Positions 14,436 through 22,248 of a stretch of DNA of 37,363 nt are shown here, piece after piece. Position 1 is the first letter of the stretch. Each line of letters begins with the position of its first letter. The stretch is from a virus: positions 1-37,363 of the IMG/VR virus record IMGVR_UViG_3300032282_003236; one strand, 5' to 3'. The notes beneath the pieces were generated by a model that was not told where the DNA came from, did not search any database, and worked only from the letters and a program-made list of their open reading frames with translations. A program made the position numbers and the translations under genes.

Positions 14436-14509
14436 GCGCGAAAGGTGGCGCAGGCGATAAACATGCTCAACGCGAAGACCGCAAAGAGAATGCCGAGGGC
14501 GAGGGCCAT
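14432..14509 (-). CDS. 25-aa membrane micropeptide coupled to the endolysin
   Basis: This very short frame starts MALALGILFAVFALSM and ends in a short basic tail; nearly all of it is hydrophobic, enough for one membrane helix. Its TGA overlaps the endolysin start as ATGA, matching the coupling used throughout the operon. It may be a pinholin-like, antiholin or lipoprotein-like peptide (a Cys follows FIA near the end). No database family can be assigned. Confidence 0.5.
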   Translation of the reverse strand: MALALGILFAVFALSMFIACATFRA

Positions 14510-14525
14510 GGTTTTATTTAATGAA

Positions 14526-14549
14526 GCGGGCAGGAGTGCCCGCGCTCCC
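14526..14549 (-). repeat. 24-bp palindromic repeat, copy 4
   Basis: Inverted relative to copies 1-3. GCGGGCA and TGCCCGC form the stem. It lies between the holin stop and the micropeptide start. Confidence 0.9.
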
Positions 14550-14557
14550 TTGTTCAA

Positions 14558-14743
14558 TTACTTGATGCCTGCCTGCTCGCTGGTGACGCTGTTGTCGCGG
14601 GCAGCGAGGCCGATGAGGAGGGCACCGAGAGAAAGCATGGCATCACCGACCCATGACCAGGTGGGAGGCACCATGCCTTTGACGGGGAGGGCAGCAGCGG
14701 AGATGATGCCGCCGAGAGTGGTTTTCCAAGATTTCTTTTTCAT
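14558..14743 (-). CDS. Holin-like protein, 61 aa
   Basis: The arrangement [20 protein letters not shown], a Trp-containing spacer, then a second hydrophobic helix ([16 protein letters not shown]) and a polar tail NSVTSEQAG is characteristic of small two-segment phage holin-like proteins found next to endolysins. A longer frame begins at a TTG at 14797 overlapping the upstream stop, but the ATG at 14743 matches the usual N-terminus. It is expected to insert in the inner membrane and release the M15 endopeptidase encoded just downstream. Confidence 0.65.
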   Translation of the reverse strand: MKKKSWKTTLGGIISAAALPVKGMVPPTWSWVGDAMLSLGALLIGLAARDNSVTSEQAGIK

Positions 14744-14793
14744 GAGATTGCGGAATGTGCGATTGCGGATGAGAGGAAAATAATTGGGTGGCT

Positions 14794-14976
14794 TCAAGGC
14801 TGCACGTTGACGGGGTTTTTCGCGGCGGCATTGAGACGTGATGTGCCAGCGCGGACAGCGAGGCGGGTGCCATAGACGATGCCTTCTTCGATCATAGGCT
14901 CATTAGCGATGACGAATGAGGTGAGAGCGGAGCAACTGGTGAGCATGCAGCATGCGAGGATCAACGCGGTTTTCAT
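14794..14976 (-). CDS. Small lipoprotein, o-spanin candidate, 60 aa
   Basis: A lipoprotein signal peptide is visible: Met-Lys-Thr, a hydrophobic stretch, then the lipobox LTSC with Cys15 as the likely lipidated residue. The mature part is 46 residues. Small lipoproteins encoded beside an inner-membrane coiled coil in a lysis operon are usually outer-membrane spanin subunits. The partner candidate is the 103-aa protein immediately upstream. The assignment rests on topology and context. Confidence 0.6.
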   Translation of the reverse strand: MKTALILACCMLTSCSALTSFVIANEPMIEEGIVYGTRLAVRAGTSRLNAAAKNPVNVQP

Positions 14977-14998
14977 GAACAGGCAGTGGTGTCAATGC

Positions 14999-15310
14999 TC
15001 ACGGCTTAGTGATGATCTTTTCGATTTTCGTTACGCTCTCGCGGATGTATTGCAGGTCACGGTTTTGGAGGGCGGTGTCCTGACGGAGTGTGTTGAGCAA
15101 TTCAGATTGACCGTGCAACTGCCCACGTAGATCACCCCGATCGGCAATGCTAGAGCGGTCAGCGTCTTGAAGATTGGCAATCTTGGCTTCTTGCAGTGCC
15201 ACCCATGCGCCCACCGCAAAGGCGACGCTGAGAAGTCCGACGATGCCACCGATCAGCCATTTGATCGTTTGGCGCATGCTTTCAATGGCGCTGGATTCGT
15301 CGTGACTCAT
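14999..15310 (-). CDS. Membrane-anchored coiled coil, i-spanin or XhlA-like, 103 aa
   Basis: A short cytoplasmic N-terminus is followed by one membrane helix (WLIGGIVGLLSVAFAVGAWV, residues about 18-37) and then a periplasmic-looking coiled coil to the end (QEAKIANLQDADRSS through SVTKIEKII). This is the topology of i-spanins and of XhlA-type lysis proteins. The ATG at 15310 is chosen because the upstream part of the open frame is a Pro/Lys-rich shadow and the previous gene ends at 15315. Confidence 0.6.
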   Translation of the reverse strand: MSHDESSAIESMRQTIKWLIGGIVGLLSVAFAVGAWVALQEAKIANLQDADRSSIADRGDLRGQLHGQSELLNTLRQDTALQNRDLQYIRESVTKIEKIITKP

Positions 15311-15314
15311 GGCG

Positions 15315-15779
15315 TTATTTATCAAGGGCGGCTTCGGCTTCTTGGCGGGCTTTGATGGCGGCGGCTTCGGCGGCTTTGGCAGCTTCCAGCTTGAGTTCAG
15401 CATCAGACTTCCCAGCCTGTTCGATCAATGCGCGTAAGAGCTGTGCACGCGGGCCGTCGCCGGTTTTCATTTCTTCGGTGAGCTGGGTTTGGAGAACGGT
15501 ATCGATGCGCTGCTTGAGTTCAGCGAGTTCAGTTTTTGCGGCGTCGCGCTCGGTGGTGAGGGTGGCGACTTTCGTTTTGAAGTCGGCACTGGCGGTGGTG
15601 AGTGAGGCGAGGTGCGCGGCGGTCAATTCGTCGCGTTGCGCGATGAGGAGGGCTTGAATGGCGGGCCAGTGAGCAGCGTCGGTGGTTTGGAGATCGGCGG
15701 CGAGTTGGGCGCTGGTTTGAGCGAGGCCGGAGGCAAGAGGCAAAAGGCAAAAGGCAAAAGAGATGAATAGAGTTTTCAT
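15315..15779 (-). CDS. Secreted coiled-coil protein with repeat-derived signal peptide, 154 aa
   Basis: Residues 1-21 form a Sec-type signal peptide (positively charged MKT, hydrophobic core, cleavage after a small residue near GLA-Q). The core is written by four or five consecutive heptad units (TTTTGCC-type), which translate as FAFCLLPLAS. The mature protein is an alanine- and glutamate-rich helix or coiled coil (residues about 25-154). It follows the fibre gene by 3 bp and precedes the spanin-like genes, so it is probably exported and may act in lysis or at the cell envelope. No family recognised. Confidence 0.6.
   Translation of the reverse strand: MKTLFISFAFCLLPLASGLAQTSAQLAADLQTTDAAHWPAIQALLIAQRDELTAAHLASLTTASADFKTKVATLTTERDAAKTELAELKQRIDTVLQTQLTEEMKTGDGPRAQLLRALIEQAGKSDAELKLEAAKAAEAAAIKARQEAEAALDK
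15730..15762 (+). repeat. Heptad array encoding a signal-peptide core
   Basis: AGGCAAG and AGGCAAA units are read in frame on the minus strand as part of the 154-aa gene's signal peptide. Confidence 0.85.
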
Positions 15780-15782
15780 GAG

Positions 15783-17738
15783 TTAAAAATGCGTGGCTTT
15801 CAGGACGAGAGTGGACGTTTCGAGCACGGAGCCAATGGCGGTGATGGTGTAGCCCGTTCCGGCACTCACGGTGACGGTGTAGCCAGTGCCGATGGTGCCA
15901 GCGGAGGTCGAGACCATGATACTCACATGCGTGTTGGCGGTGGTGTCGGTGTCGGAGATCGTGGCGGTGCCTGCGACGAGGGTGCAGGTGGCGCGTTTGA
16001 TCTGCGTGAAGGCTGTGCCGTTTGATCCCATCGTGATACCCCCCGTGGCTGAGACGGTGACGCGTGCCGTTGGTGCCCCTGTGGTGGCGCTAGTGGCGAT
16101 GATGACCGAACCACCTGCCACGCTACCCGTGCCACCGCTGAGAGTGAGACTGGCACCTGTGCCGGTTGTTACATCGTGTGCTTTGATGCGTTGGTTGGTT
16201 GCCGTGGTGGCGTGGTCAGCGCCTAGTTGCAGCGTCGCTGCCGCGTCGCGGCCAAGAATCAAATCATTTGTGCCGTAATAATTGCTATCCGCAGACCACC
16301 CAATCCAGAAACTATTGCGTAGACGGATTCCAGAATAGGTATCCTGCATTGAGAGGCCACTGCTCGTCGTGGTAAAGCCATCCGTTGCAAACCAACGACC
16401 CCCTTGTTCATAGGAGCGGAGCGTGCCGCCGACGCTGTCATAGACCGCCCAATTGATGCCGTTGTAAGTGTAAACGCTCATGGCACCCGTGGAGCCGACG
16501 ATTTTGCAGGTGGTGACTCCTGCCACCTTGCCGTCAAAGAAATTACCAGTAAACCCCGTTGCTTCATTCGCTCCGAACACCGTGCCAGCGTTCGCCCCAC
16601 TGCTCCATGTGGTGGCTGCTGTTGCACCCGTGGGTTGGTGGAAGATGTGAGGGAATGTCGTCGTCGCCGATCCACCGACATTGAGTGCACCCGTTAAATA
16701 AAGCGGTGGTGTGGAGTTAGCACCTGCGACGGAGATCGTCTGCGCGGCGGAAAAGGTATTCGCTGTGCTCACATAGGCGGGATCGTCATCGCTGACGATG
16801 GTGTTGAGTTGTGCCTTCGTTAGGCTGATGCCAGTCGGGGAGCCGGAGGCATTGGTGAGCACGATGGCGCTCGGGGTGCCGAGGGCAGGAGTGGTGAGTG
16901 TGGGGCTGCTGAACGTGCCGCCGGTGATCGTTTTGCCGGTGAAGGTGAGCGCGCTCGGCAGCGAGAGCGTCGGTGTCGTGGTGCCAGTGACGGTGATTTC
17001 ATTCGCTGTGCCGGTGATGCTGGTAACGCCGCCGGTGACGGTGGCCCAGGTGTTATCCCCGCGAAGATACGTGGAGCTGTTGGCCGTGCCACTGCCGAGT
17101 CGAGCCGTGGGGACGGTGCCGCTGGTGAGGTTCGACGCATTGAGTGGGTCGGTGGCAAGTTTGCTATTGGCAATGCTGCCAGCGAGCATCGTGCTGGTGA
17201 CGGTGCCGACATCGCCAGTGGTGATAAGTGTGCCAGTTACATTAGGTAACGTCCACGTGCGTGTATTGGTGAGATCAGGAATGGTGAGCTGTCCGAGGTC
17301 GCCTTCGGTATCGCGAAAACAAACGGCGGTGGATGATAGACCTGTGTTTGGGTTGTTTTGTGGACTAGTATAGATGACGAGGTCATTGGCCTGCAAACCA
17401 CCTGAACTGTTGAACACCGGTAATTTGCCCGAATCGGCGGTGCCAAAGCCACCGGCGGAGGTGTTGGAAGTGGATACCTTGGCATTGAGCGCGGTTTGCA
17501 GATCCGTCTGCGAACTCAGTGTTCCGGTGATGCTACCCCATGCACCACCTGTGAGGGTGATCGCAGCGGGAACGCCAGCGGTTTGGCCGAGGACTTGACC
17601 GTTGGAGAGAGTCACGCCGTAGCTGGTGAAGCCGGTGGAGGTGCGTTTGCGGAGTTCGTATTGGCCGATGGTCTGGCCCAAGACACGGAGAGTGGGAGAC
17701 AGGGAGACGAGGAGAAGAATGAGAAGAAGGCGAATCAT
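15783..17738 (-). CDS. Tail fibre-like protein with signal peptide, 651 aa
   Basis: The protein is Thr/Ser/Gly-rich with repeated short beta-like units typical of trimeric phage fibres (SNGQVLGQTAGVPAAITLTG, DLTNTRTWTLPNVTGTLITT, STYLRGDNTWATVTGGV). It begins, unusually, with a clear Sec signal peptide (MIRLLLILLLVSLSP..., residues 1-21). The ATG at 17738 overlaps the upstream stop (ATGA), which fixes the start although the frame is open further upstream. As the last large gene of the tail module it probably binds the host. A cytoplasmically assembled fibre should not need export, so either the signal is not cleaved or the protein is also displayed on the host. Confidence 0.7.
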   Translation of the reverse strand: MIRLLLILLLVSLSPTLRVLGQTIGQYELRKRTSTGFTSYGVTLSNGQVLGQTAGVPAAITLTGGAWGSITGTLSSQTDLQTALNAKVSTSNTSAGGFGTADSGKLPVFNSSGGLQANDLVIYTSPQNNPNTGLSSTAVCFRDTEGDLGQLTIPDLTNTRTWTLPNVTGTLITTGDVGTVTSTMLAGSIANSKLATDPLNASNLTSGTVPTARLGSGTANSSTYLRGDNTWATVTGGVTSITGTANEITVTGTTTPTLSLPSALTFTGKTITGGTFSSPTLTTPALGTPSAIVLTNASGSPTGISLTKAQLNTIVSDDDPAYVSTANTFSAAQTISVAGANSTPPLYLTGALNVGGSATTTFPHIFHQPTGATAATTWSSGANAGTVFGANEATGFTGNFFDGKVAGVTTCKIVGSTGAMSVYTYNGINWAVYDSVGGTLRSYEQGGRWFATDGFTTTSSGLSMQDTYSGIRLRNSFWIGWSADSNYYGTNDLILGRDAAATLQLGADHATTATNQRIKAHDVTTGTGASLTLSGGTGSVAGGSVIIATSATTGAPTARVTVSATGGITMGSNGTAFTQIKRATCTLVAGTATISDTDTTANTHVSIMVSTSAGTIGTGYTVTVSAGTGYTITAIGSVLETSTLVLKATHF

Positions 17739-18271
17739 GAGGATGGAGGCTCGCCGGTGTTGAGTCCGAGGTGATAGACGGTGCCGTCGGAAGTCACGAA
17801 GCGCATGTAGCCGAGGGCGGTGATGGTGGTGGCGAATTGGAGGAAGTCGGGGGCGGCGTCGGCGGTGCGGAGCCATGAGTTTGTGATAACCACGGGGATC
17901 TGCACACGCTCGATGGTGGTGGCTATTGTCCATTCAATGTCGAGGACGGCTTCGCAGGTTTCAGCGTCACCGATGAGGGTGCGCAGGGCGGCGGAATCCA
18001 CACTCGTCCACTCAAATTCGTAATAGGTGGCACCCGTTGCCGTAGCGGCACTCAGGAGCGCGAGCACGGATCCGGAGGGCGTCAGCTTGTCTTTAAGCGC
18101 GACGCGAAACGTGGCACCAGAGAGCAGTGCGGGAGATGCACCGGTGGCAAAGAAATATGTCGTCAGCTTCAGGTGCGTTTGCAGCACGACAGGCACACTT
18201 GGCGGCACGCTACCAGAAAGGGTGCTCGTGGCTTTTTTAACGCTTGTGTTGACGTAGATTGTGGCTTCCAC
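17735..18271 (-). CDS. Tail-tip / baseplate protein, 178 aa
   Basis: No named family is certain. It has beta-rich sequence with a pattern (VALKDKLTPSGSVLALL, AVLDIEWTIATTIERVQIPV) resembling upper-baseplate or fibre-connector proteins of siphophages that compute a polymer strain-like beta sandwich. The start is GTG at 18271, supported by a TTTGACA box 13 nt upstream rather than an SD. The stop overlaps the fibre gene. It lies between small tail proteins and the fibre, so a tail-tip role is inferred. Confidence 0.5.
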   Translation of the reverse strand: MEATIYVNTSVKKATSTLSGSVPPSVPVVLQTHLKLTTYFFATGASPALLSGATFRVALKDKLTPSGSVLALLSAATATGATYYEFEWTSVDSAALRTLIGDAETCEAVLDIEWTIATTIERVQIPVVITNSWLRTADAAPDFLQFATTITALGYMRFVTSDGTVYHLGLNTGEPPSS

Positions 18272-18284
18272 GCGGAAGCGCGAA

Positions 18285-18291
18285 TGTCAAA
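18285..18291 (-). promoter_or_regulatory. TTTGACA box before the 18271 start
   Basis: TTTGACA lies 13 nt before the GTG. The start codon is in an imperfect inverted repeat (CGCGCTT..CCGCGTGG). Confidence 0.5.
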
Positions 18292-18721
18292 CGGGGCTAT
18301 CAAAGTATTCGGCAATGACGCTTAGGCTTTGATTCGTGACACCGCTTGCCACTCGCAGGGTGTAAGTCGTCGTGGTGGTCACGGTCACGGTGTCCATGCG
18401 GGTCGTGGTGGTGTAGGTGTCCAGGTCGAGGAGCTGAATCGTCAGTGTCCACTGCATCGGCATTTTATCGCAGAGATTCGTCAGTGTTAAAGTCTGATAG
18501 TCTTCATAGGGGCCTCCGTGGCTTGCGTCATACTTCTGAGCACCCATGCCGTAACCACGAATCGACCACGGCTGAAAGCCAAACACTTGATTGGTGCCGC
18601 CAATATCTCCCACCTGAAAAACGCCTTTGTCGTCGGTAATGGTGCCTCCACCATCGGGGTAATCAGTGTAAAGAACACTGAGATACACATTCGGCAGCGT
18701 TTGTTCTTCGATGAACATCAT
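18287..18721 (-). CDS. Small tail protein of unknown function, 144 aa
   Basis: No family recognised. Beta-rich, with many Thr and Tyr residues (LDLDTYTTTTRMDTVTVTTT) and a C-terminal sheet. The ATG overlaps the preceding stop (ATGA, 18718-18721). Position between the tail genes and the fibre indicates a tail-tip component. Confidence 0.5.
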   Translation of the reverse strand: MMFIEEQTLPNVYLSVLYTDYPDGGGTITDDKGVFQVGDIGGTNQVFGFQPWSIRGYGMGAQKYDASHGGPYEDYQTLTLTNLCDKMPMQWTLTIQLLDLDTYTTTTRMDTVTVTTTTTYTLRVASGVTNQSLSVIAEYFDSPV

Positions 18722-19293
18722 GCTTGCCCCCAGAATGTCAGGAAATCGCCCGTGGCATTGTATCCACGAATGGCGACCTCCATGCTTGTTTTGATGTCCT
18801 GCGTGAGTTTTTTTCCGTTATAGAACGAAGCGACTTGACGACACAATACGGTCGAGGTGTTAGCAGGCACACTGCCAGCCGATTTCATGATGGCGGTGGT
18901 GATGGACGCGATCCCCACCACATAGCCAGAGGCGGTGGTGCTTTTGGTGATCGTGACTTCGAGGTAGGCATAAACCGTGCCGATGGTGGACACGGCGACC
19001 TTTCCCGTTGGTAAAGCATCGGTGCCATTGGTCACCGGCACACCATTGACCGTGCCACCTTTCACGATGGCTGGAATGTCCGCTAGTATCTGACCGGGAA
19101 AGGTGAAGGGAGGCGATGCTTTACCGCCCGCTGCTACCGACTCAGCGTCTAAATAAAAACCGTCCGCTGTCTCATGCACCTTGACCGTGGGCGAATTGCG
19201 CGGCGTGCGTTTCTTCAGCGCACGGCTGATGGCGGCGATGTGCTCGGCTTTGATCGTGTCGCCGACACGCGGCATAGGCAGCGTGTCGATCAT
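18718..19293 (-). CDS. Tail-associated protein of unknown function, 191 aa
   Basis: No family recognised. It starts with a helix (DTIKAEHIAAISRALKKRTP) of the kind that precedes fibre-like domains. Beta-rich sequence with many Thr and Val residues follows (GKVAVSTIGTVYAYLEVTIT). Coupled on both sides by ATGA. Probably a structural tail or receptor-interaction protein. Confidence 0.5.
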   Translation of the reverse strand: MIDTLPMPRVGDTIKAEHIAAISRALKKRTPRNSPTVKVHETADGFYLDAESVAAGGKASPPFTFPGQILADIPAIVKGGTVNGVPVTNGTDALPTGKVAVSTIGTVYAYLEVTITKSTTASGYVVGIASITTAIMKSAGSVPANTSTVLCRQVASFYNGKKLTQDIKTSMEVAIRGYNATGDFLTFWGQA

Positions 19294-20054
19294 CGTGCGT
19301 AAAGTGTTTTATTCCAATCTTCACCACGGATGGAGGACTTGTAAGTTGCCGTCAGGGATTCGGCGAAGTCTTCGTAGCCGGTGCCGGTGAAACCGGCAAG
19401 AATCCAGTTGCCATCAATGTCAGGGCAGGGGCCAGGAGGCTCAATAATGAAGCCGGGAAGCAGGACATTCGACCATGTTGCATTGAAGGTGGTTTTGCGC
19501 CAGATCAGCGCAGGCGCTTCATACGAGACCGTTCCAGCCTTGATCAACGCTGACATTTCTAGCGTCTTCGGGTCTAAAGACAGTGATTGACTAAGATCAA
19601 AACCCTCAGCATCAATCACACCTTCTTGAATCATCCTACCGAGTATATTTCGATCTGCATCAGTGATGCTATTGAACCGGTAATGACGCAGGATGCTCAC
19701 CGCTTCTGTGGTGGCATCGAGATCATAACGAGCGGGGGGTGTCTGTGAAAAGGAATACGGCGGGAGGGCAGGGGCACCATCGCCAGCCGGTGTGTCTACG
19801 GTGGCATTGGTGCCGACGTAGTTGTAACTCACGGTAGCGACCCCCCCTTCCTCCGAGGTGATGCCATAGGACTCAAGGGCGGTGATGTGCCCCATGATTT
19901 GAAGCACCGTGCCGATGGGCGGATGCCGCGTGGGATCGAGCGCGACCGCCGTGGCCATGGACTTCGGCAGCGTGTAGGTGACGCCGGTGCGGGTGACCTG
20001 CACTTCCGCTCCGGGAATGATCGTTTCAATGACGCCGAGCTTCGTGGAGGCCAT
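19290..20054 (-). CDS. Tail protein downstream of the tape measure, 254 aa
   Basis: No named family is certain. Mainly beta sequence with a Pro-rich centre. In siphophages the gene after the tape measure usually encodes a distal tail or minor tail protein, which is the best guess. The ATG overlaps the tape-measure stop by one base (TGATG), and the stop overlaps the next gene (ATGA). Confidence 0.5.
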   Translation of the reverse strand: MASTKLGVIETIIPGAEVQVTRTGVTYTLPKSMATAVALDPTRHPPIGTVLQIMGHITALESYGITSEEGGVATVSYNYVGTNATVDTPAGDGAPALPPYSFSQTPPARYDLDATTEAVSILRHYRFNSITDADRNILGRMIQEGVIDAEGFDLSQSLSLDPKTLEMSALIKAGTVSYEAPALIWRKTTFNATWSNVLLPGFIIEPPGPCPDIDGNWILAGFTGTGYEDFAESLTATYKSSIRGEDWNKTLYAR

Positions 20055-21205
20055 CAGTTATAAATGGGGGTGGATTTGAATTTGCTGACGATCTTCTCGA
20101 TGCTGCCGAGGTATTTGTTGGAATCGCCGAGGGCATCGGCTTGCCGTTTGAGCAGGTTGGTTTGCTTCGTCATCTCGGCGATTTGCTTGGAGGCATTCTG
20201 CACAAGCGGATTCACACTGCGGCCGCGACCGGTGGAGATGTCAGCATCACCACGCAGCGGAGAAAAGGCAGCGCGCGCGAGGGAGGTGGTGTTGGCGGAT
20301 GACTTGCTGGCTTCGTCGTTGAGCTTGGCAGCGAGCGCGGATTTGAAGGGAGCGGCATTGGAGCCGAGGAAGGATGAGACCCCACCGAGTGCGCGGTCAA
20401 ACATGCTCTGCGATTGCGGTTGTGGCTTTCCAGCTTCCGATATCGCAGTGGCATTGGCAGTTAATTGATCACGCGCAAAACGAGGGATCGCGAGAGTGTT
20501 AATCTTAGCGATTTCACGGGCCAGTTTGAGTTCACGCTCTTTTTCGTCAGCTAATTCTTTTTCGCCAGCAGCCCGCAGTTTCGCAATGGATGCCTCTTGA
20601 TCAGAAAGTGAAAGAATTTGGTTTAACAATTCAACTCGTTTCGTGCCAAGAGCATTCAACTGTTCACCCGCTAGACTCATTCGCTCTTCAACTGATGGCC
20701 CACCAAAAACATCCGCGATATTAGCACCAAAAGAAAAAGCACCATTTAGATTGCCAAGTTCAGACGTCCAACCCTGGACGCGTTCGTCCAATTTACTCAT
20801 GCCAGCCAACATTTCAGGGATGGTTCCGGCACTAATCAGTTTCAACTCTGCATCAAACGCAGCAGCAGAAATCTTGGCATCATCAAAAGCCTTTCGCGCA
20901 TCTTCACCCATGGTGTAAAATGCCCCACCTATCGCAATCACACCGCCTGCAATCGCACCGCCCGCACCAAAGGCAGAGAGCAATTGTGACCCCTGTTGAG
21001 CGAAAACGATGCTGGCTTTGGTGCCGGATTGAAGCTGAACGGCGATGTCTTGAAACTGCATGGCGGCACCGCCTAGATTCCGCGTAAAGGAATTACCCGC
21101 TTTGTTTACTTGCGCACCGGCGCGGTTCATTTTCTCAGGCAACGATGCCACCGCCGCGTCGAAGCCAGCGGTAGAAGCATCAATCTCGACGACTGCTTTA
21201 GCCAT
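20054..21205 (-). CDS. Tail tape measure protein, 383 aa
   Basis: Determines tail length and helps DNA passage. It has the diagnostic motif of lambda-like tape measures at about residues 50-98: [20 protein letters not shown], then GSQLLSAFG and a glycine-rich hydrophobic segment ([16 protein letters not shown]). Helical, Ala/Lys/Glu-rich sequence follows ([20 protein letters not shown]). At 383 aa it is short; the usual rule of about 0.15 nm per residue would give a tail near 57 nm. The start is ATG at 21205 with a TTTGACA box 13 nt upstream and no SD. It follows the chaperone pair. Confidence 0.88.
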   Translation of the reverse strand: MAKAVVEIDASTAGFDAAVASLPEKMNRAGAQVNKAGNSFTRNLGGAAMQFQDIAVQLQSGTKASIVFAQQGSQLLSAFGAGGAIAGGVIAIGGAFYTMGEDARKAFDDAKISAAAFDAELKLISAGTIPEMLAGMSKLDERVQGWTSELGNLNGAFSFGANIADVFGGPSVEERMSLAGEQLNALGTKRVELLNQILSLSDQEASIAKLRAAGEKELADEKERELKLAREIAKINTLAIPRFARDQLTANATAISEAGKPQPQSQSMFDRALGGVSSFLGSNAAPFKSALAAKLNDEASKSSANTTSLARAAFSPLRGDADISTGRGRSVNPLVQNASKQIAEMTKQTNLLKRQADALGDSNKYLGSIEKIVSKFKSTPIYN

Positions 21206-21218
21206 GATGGGGTGGGTT

Positions 21219-21225
21219 TGTCAAA
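21219..21225 (-). promoter_or_regulatory. TTTGACA box before the tape-measure start
   Basis: TTTGACA lies 13 nt before the ATG at 21205, directly after a long heptad array. Confidence 0.5.
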
Positions 21226-21240
21226 GGTGGGGGAGAAGCC

Positions 21241-21360
21241 AGGAGGCAGAAGGCACAAGGCAGAAGGCAGGAGGCACAAGGCAAAAGAGGGAAGGCAGAA
21301 GGCAGGAGGCAAGAGGCAGGAGGCAGGAGTCTGAGCTTTTGCCTTTTGCCTTTCGCCTTT
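21241..21360 (+). repeat. Long heptad array with inverted end
   Basis: About fifteen degenerate units (AGGCAGA, AGGCACA, AGGCAGG and similar) are followed by a few in the opposite orientation (TTTTGCC, TTTCGCC), so the transcript can fold into a hairpin. It fills the whole gap between the chaperone gene and the tape-measure box. Confidence 0.9.
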
Positions 21361-21367
21361 CCCTCCC

Positions 21368-21562
21368 TCACAGTTCCCATTCATCGAGATCGCCACGGAA
21401 GGCGGAGAGGTGGGCATCGAGGGTGGCTTGTGTGACGGGAGTGCGTCCGGTGAGTTTGTAGGTGCGCACGCCTTGCTTGCGCAGTTCGGCATGCAGGAAT
21501 CGCAGGAGAAGTTTCAAGGGCCACTGCCAGCCGACGACGTGGGGATCATGCCCATGGCTCAC
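21368..21562 (-). CDS. Tail assembly chaperone, T-like frame, 64 aa
   Basis: This frame may be read alone from the GTG at 21562 (GTGA overlap with the upstream stop) or, more likely, as the extension of the upstream frame after a -1 frameshift. The frame stays open from the slippery site at 21616 to the stop at 21368, adding 82 residues, including the sensible segment [20 protein letters not shown]. This copies the lambda G/GT arrangement, where G is followed by T before the tape measure. Confidence 0.6.
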   Translation of the reverse strand: MSHGHDPHVVGWQWPLKLLLRFLHAELRKQGVRTYKLTGRTPVTQATLDAHLSAFRGDLDEWEL

Positions 21563-21915
21563 ACCGAGCCAGACGAGGGTGGTGTTGAAGTCGGGCTCGT
21601 CGGAGTCGTCATTTCCAAAGGGCGGCCCTCCGTTTCAGTCTCGACGAAGGCGTCGTTGACGGCGCGAAGCTCGGCGGTCATCACTTTGAAGAGGGTGGGG
21701 AGTTCTTGCGGTGGCAGGGCGTAGCCATGCGCCGTGCAGGCGGCTTTGAACTGCACGTCGTCCATGCGCTCCAGGGCGTCGATGCTGGTGGTGTGGACGA
21801 AGTGCCAGAGCACGGCGGCGCGGAGACGATCTGCACCGGTGGCGATGTCGCAAGCGATGCCTGGGCAGTCGTGTTGCAGCAGTATCGCGTAAGAATTGGC
21901 GGAGAGGGAGCGCAT
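21559..21915 (-). CDS. Tail assembly chaperone, G-like, 118 aa
   Basis: A helical protein (SANSYAILLQHDCPGIACDI, RLRAAVLWHFVHTTSIDALE, MDDVQFKAACTAHG) located directly upstream of the tape measure gene, where siphophages encode G/GT chaperones. The ATG at 21915 is preferred over an upstream TTG at 21933. Near its 3' end a C_CCT_TTG heptamer lies in the correct phase for -1 slippage, giving a 182-aa G-T fusion. Sequence identity to known chaperones is not evident to me, so the call rests on position and frameshift logic. Confidence 0.55.
   Translation of the reverse strand: MRSLSANSYAILLQHDCPGIACDIATGADRLRAAVLWHFVHTTSIDALERMDDVQFKAACTAHGYALPPQELPTLFKVMTAELRAVNDAFVETETEGRPLEMTTPTSPTSTPPSSGSV
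21616..21622 (-). promoter_or_regulatory. Candidate -1 programmed frameshift site
   Basis: The minus-strand heptamer C_CCT_TTG has the X_XXY_YYZ form and is in phase with the upstream frame (codons CGC CCT TTG). Slipping -1 leads into the open frame ending at 21368. Confidence 0.55.
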
Positions 21916-21924
21916 GGAGTTAGA

Positions 21925-21950
21925 AGAAGGCAAGAGGCAGGAGGCAAAAG
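21925..21950 (+). repeat. Heptad array before the chaperone gene
   Basis: Units AGGCAAG, AGGCAGG, AGGCAAA lie between the 88-aa gene stop and the chaperone ATG. Confidence 0.8.
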
Positions 21951-21957
21951 ACTGGAG

Positions 21958-22224
21958 TTAGATACTGTAATCGGAAGTGATGGCAGATTGGCGGAAGGTT
22001 TCGGCGAATTCGAGGAGCTTTAGCCCCCACTGGCGGCATTGATGACCACCAAGGTGGATGGTGCGGCGGTCATGGCGTGAGAGTGGGAGGGTGAGGTCGA
22101 GATGCGAGTTGCCGTGGTAATGCGCCGCGGTGAATTGGTGATCATGCAGATCCTGATCGGTGATGATGGTGAAGCAGTCATCGCGGCGGGTGTGCATGGT
22201 GAAGGCAGGAGGCAGGAGGCACAA
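21958..22224 (-). CDS. Short duplicated-N-terminus protein (copy A), 88 aa
   Basis: The first 45 residues (starting MHTRRDDCFTI, containing HDHQFTAAHYHGNSHLD) are nearly identical to the start of the 184-aa protein at 24564. The C-terminal 43 residues differ (HLGGHQCRQWGLKLLEFAET). Many His residues suggest a metal-binding or capsid/tail structural piece, but no family is known to me. It closes the 2.37-kb interval between the two repeats. It may be the resident phage gene or a truncated copy. Confidence 0.55.
   Translation of the reverse strand: MCLLPPAFTMHTRRDDCFTIITDQDLHDHQFTAAHYHGNSHLDLTLPLSRHDRRTIHLGGHQCRQWGLKLLEFAETFRQSAITSDYSI
22063..22198. repeat. 136-bp direct repeat, copy A
   Basis: Matches 24430-24565 in the same orientation with 3 mismatches. 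It covers the 5' coding part of the 88-aa gene. Confidence 0.95.
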
Positions 22225-22234
22225 GGCACAAGGC
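22202..22234 (+). repeat. Heptad array before the 88-aa gene
   Basis: Units AGGCAGG, AGGCAGG, AGGCACA, AGGCACA, AGGCCGG lie between the cargo genes and copy A. Confidence 0.85.
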
Positions 22235-22248
22235 CGGAGTTGGTTTAA

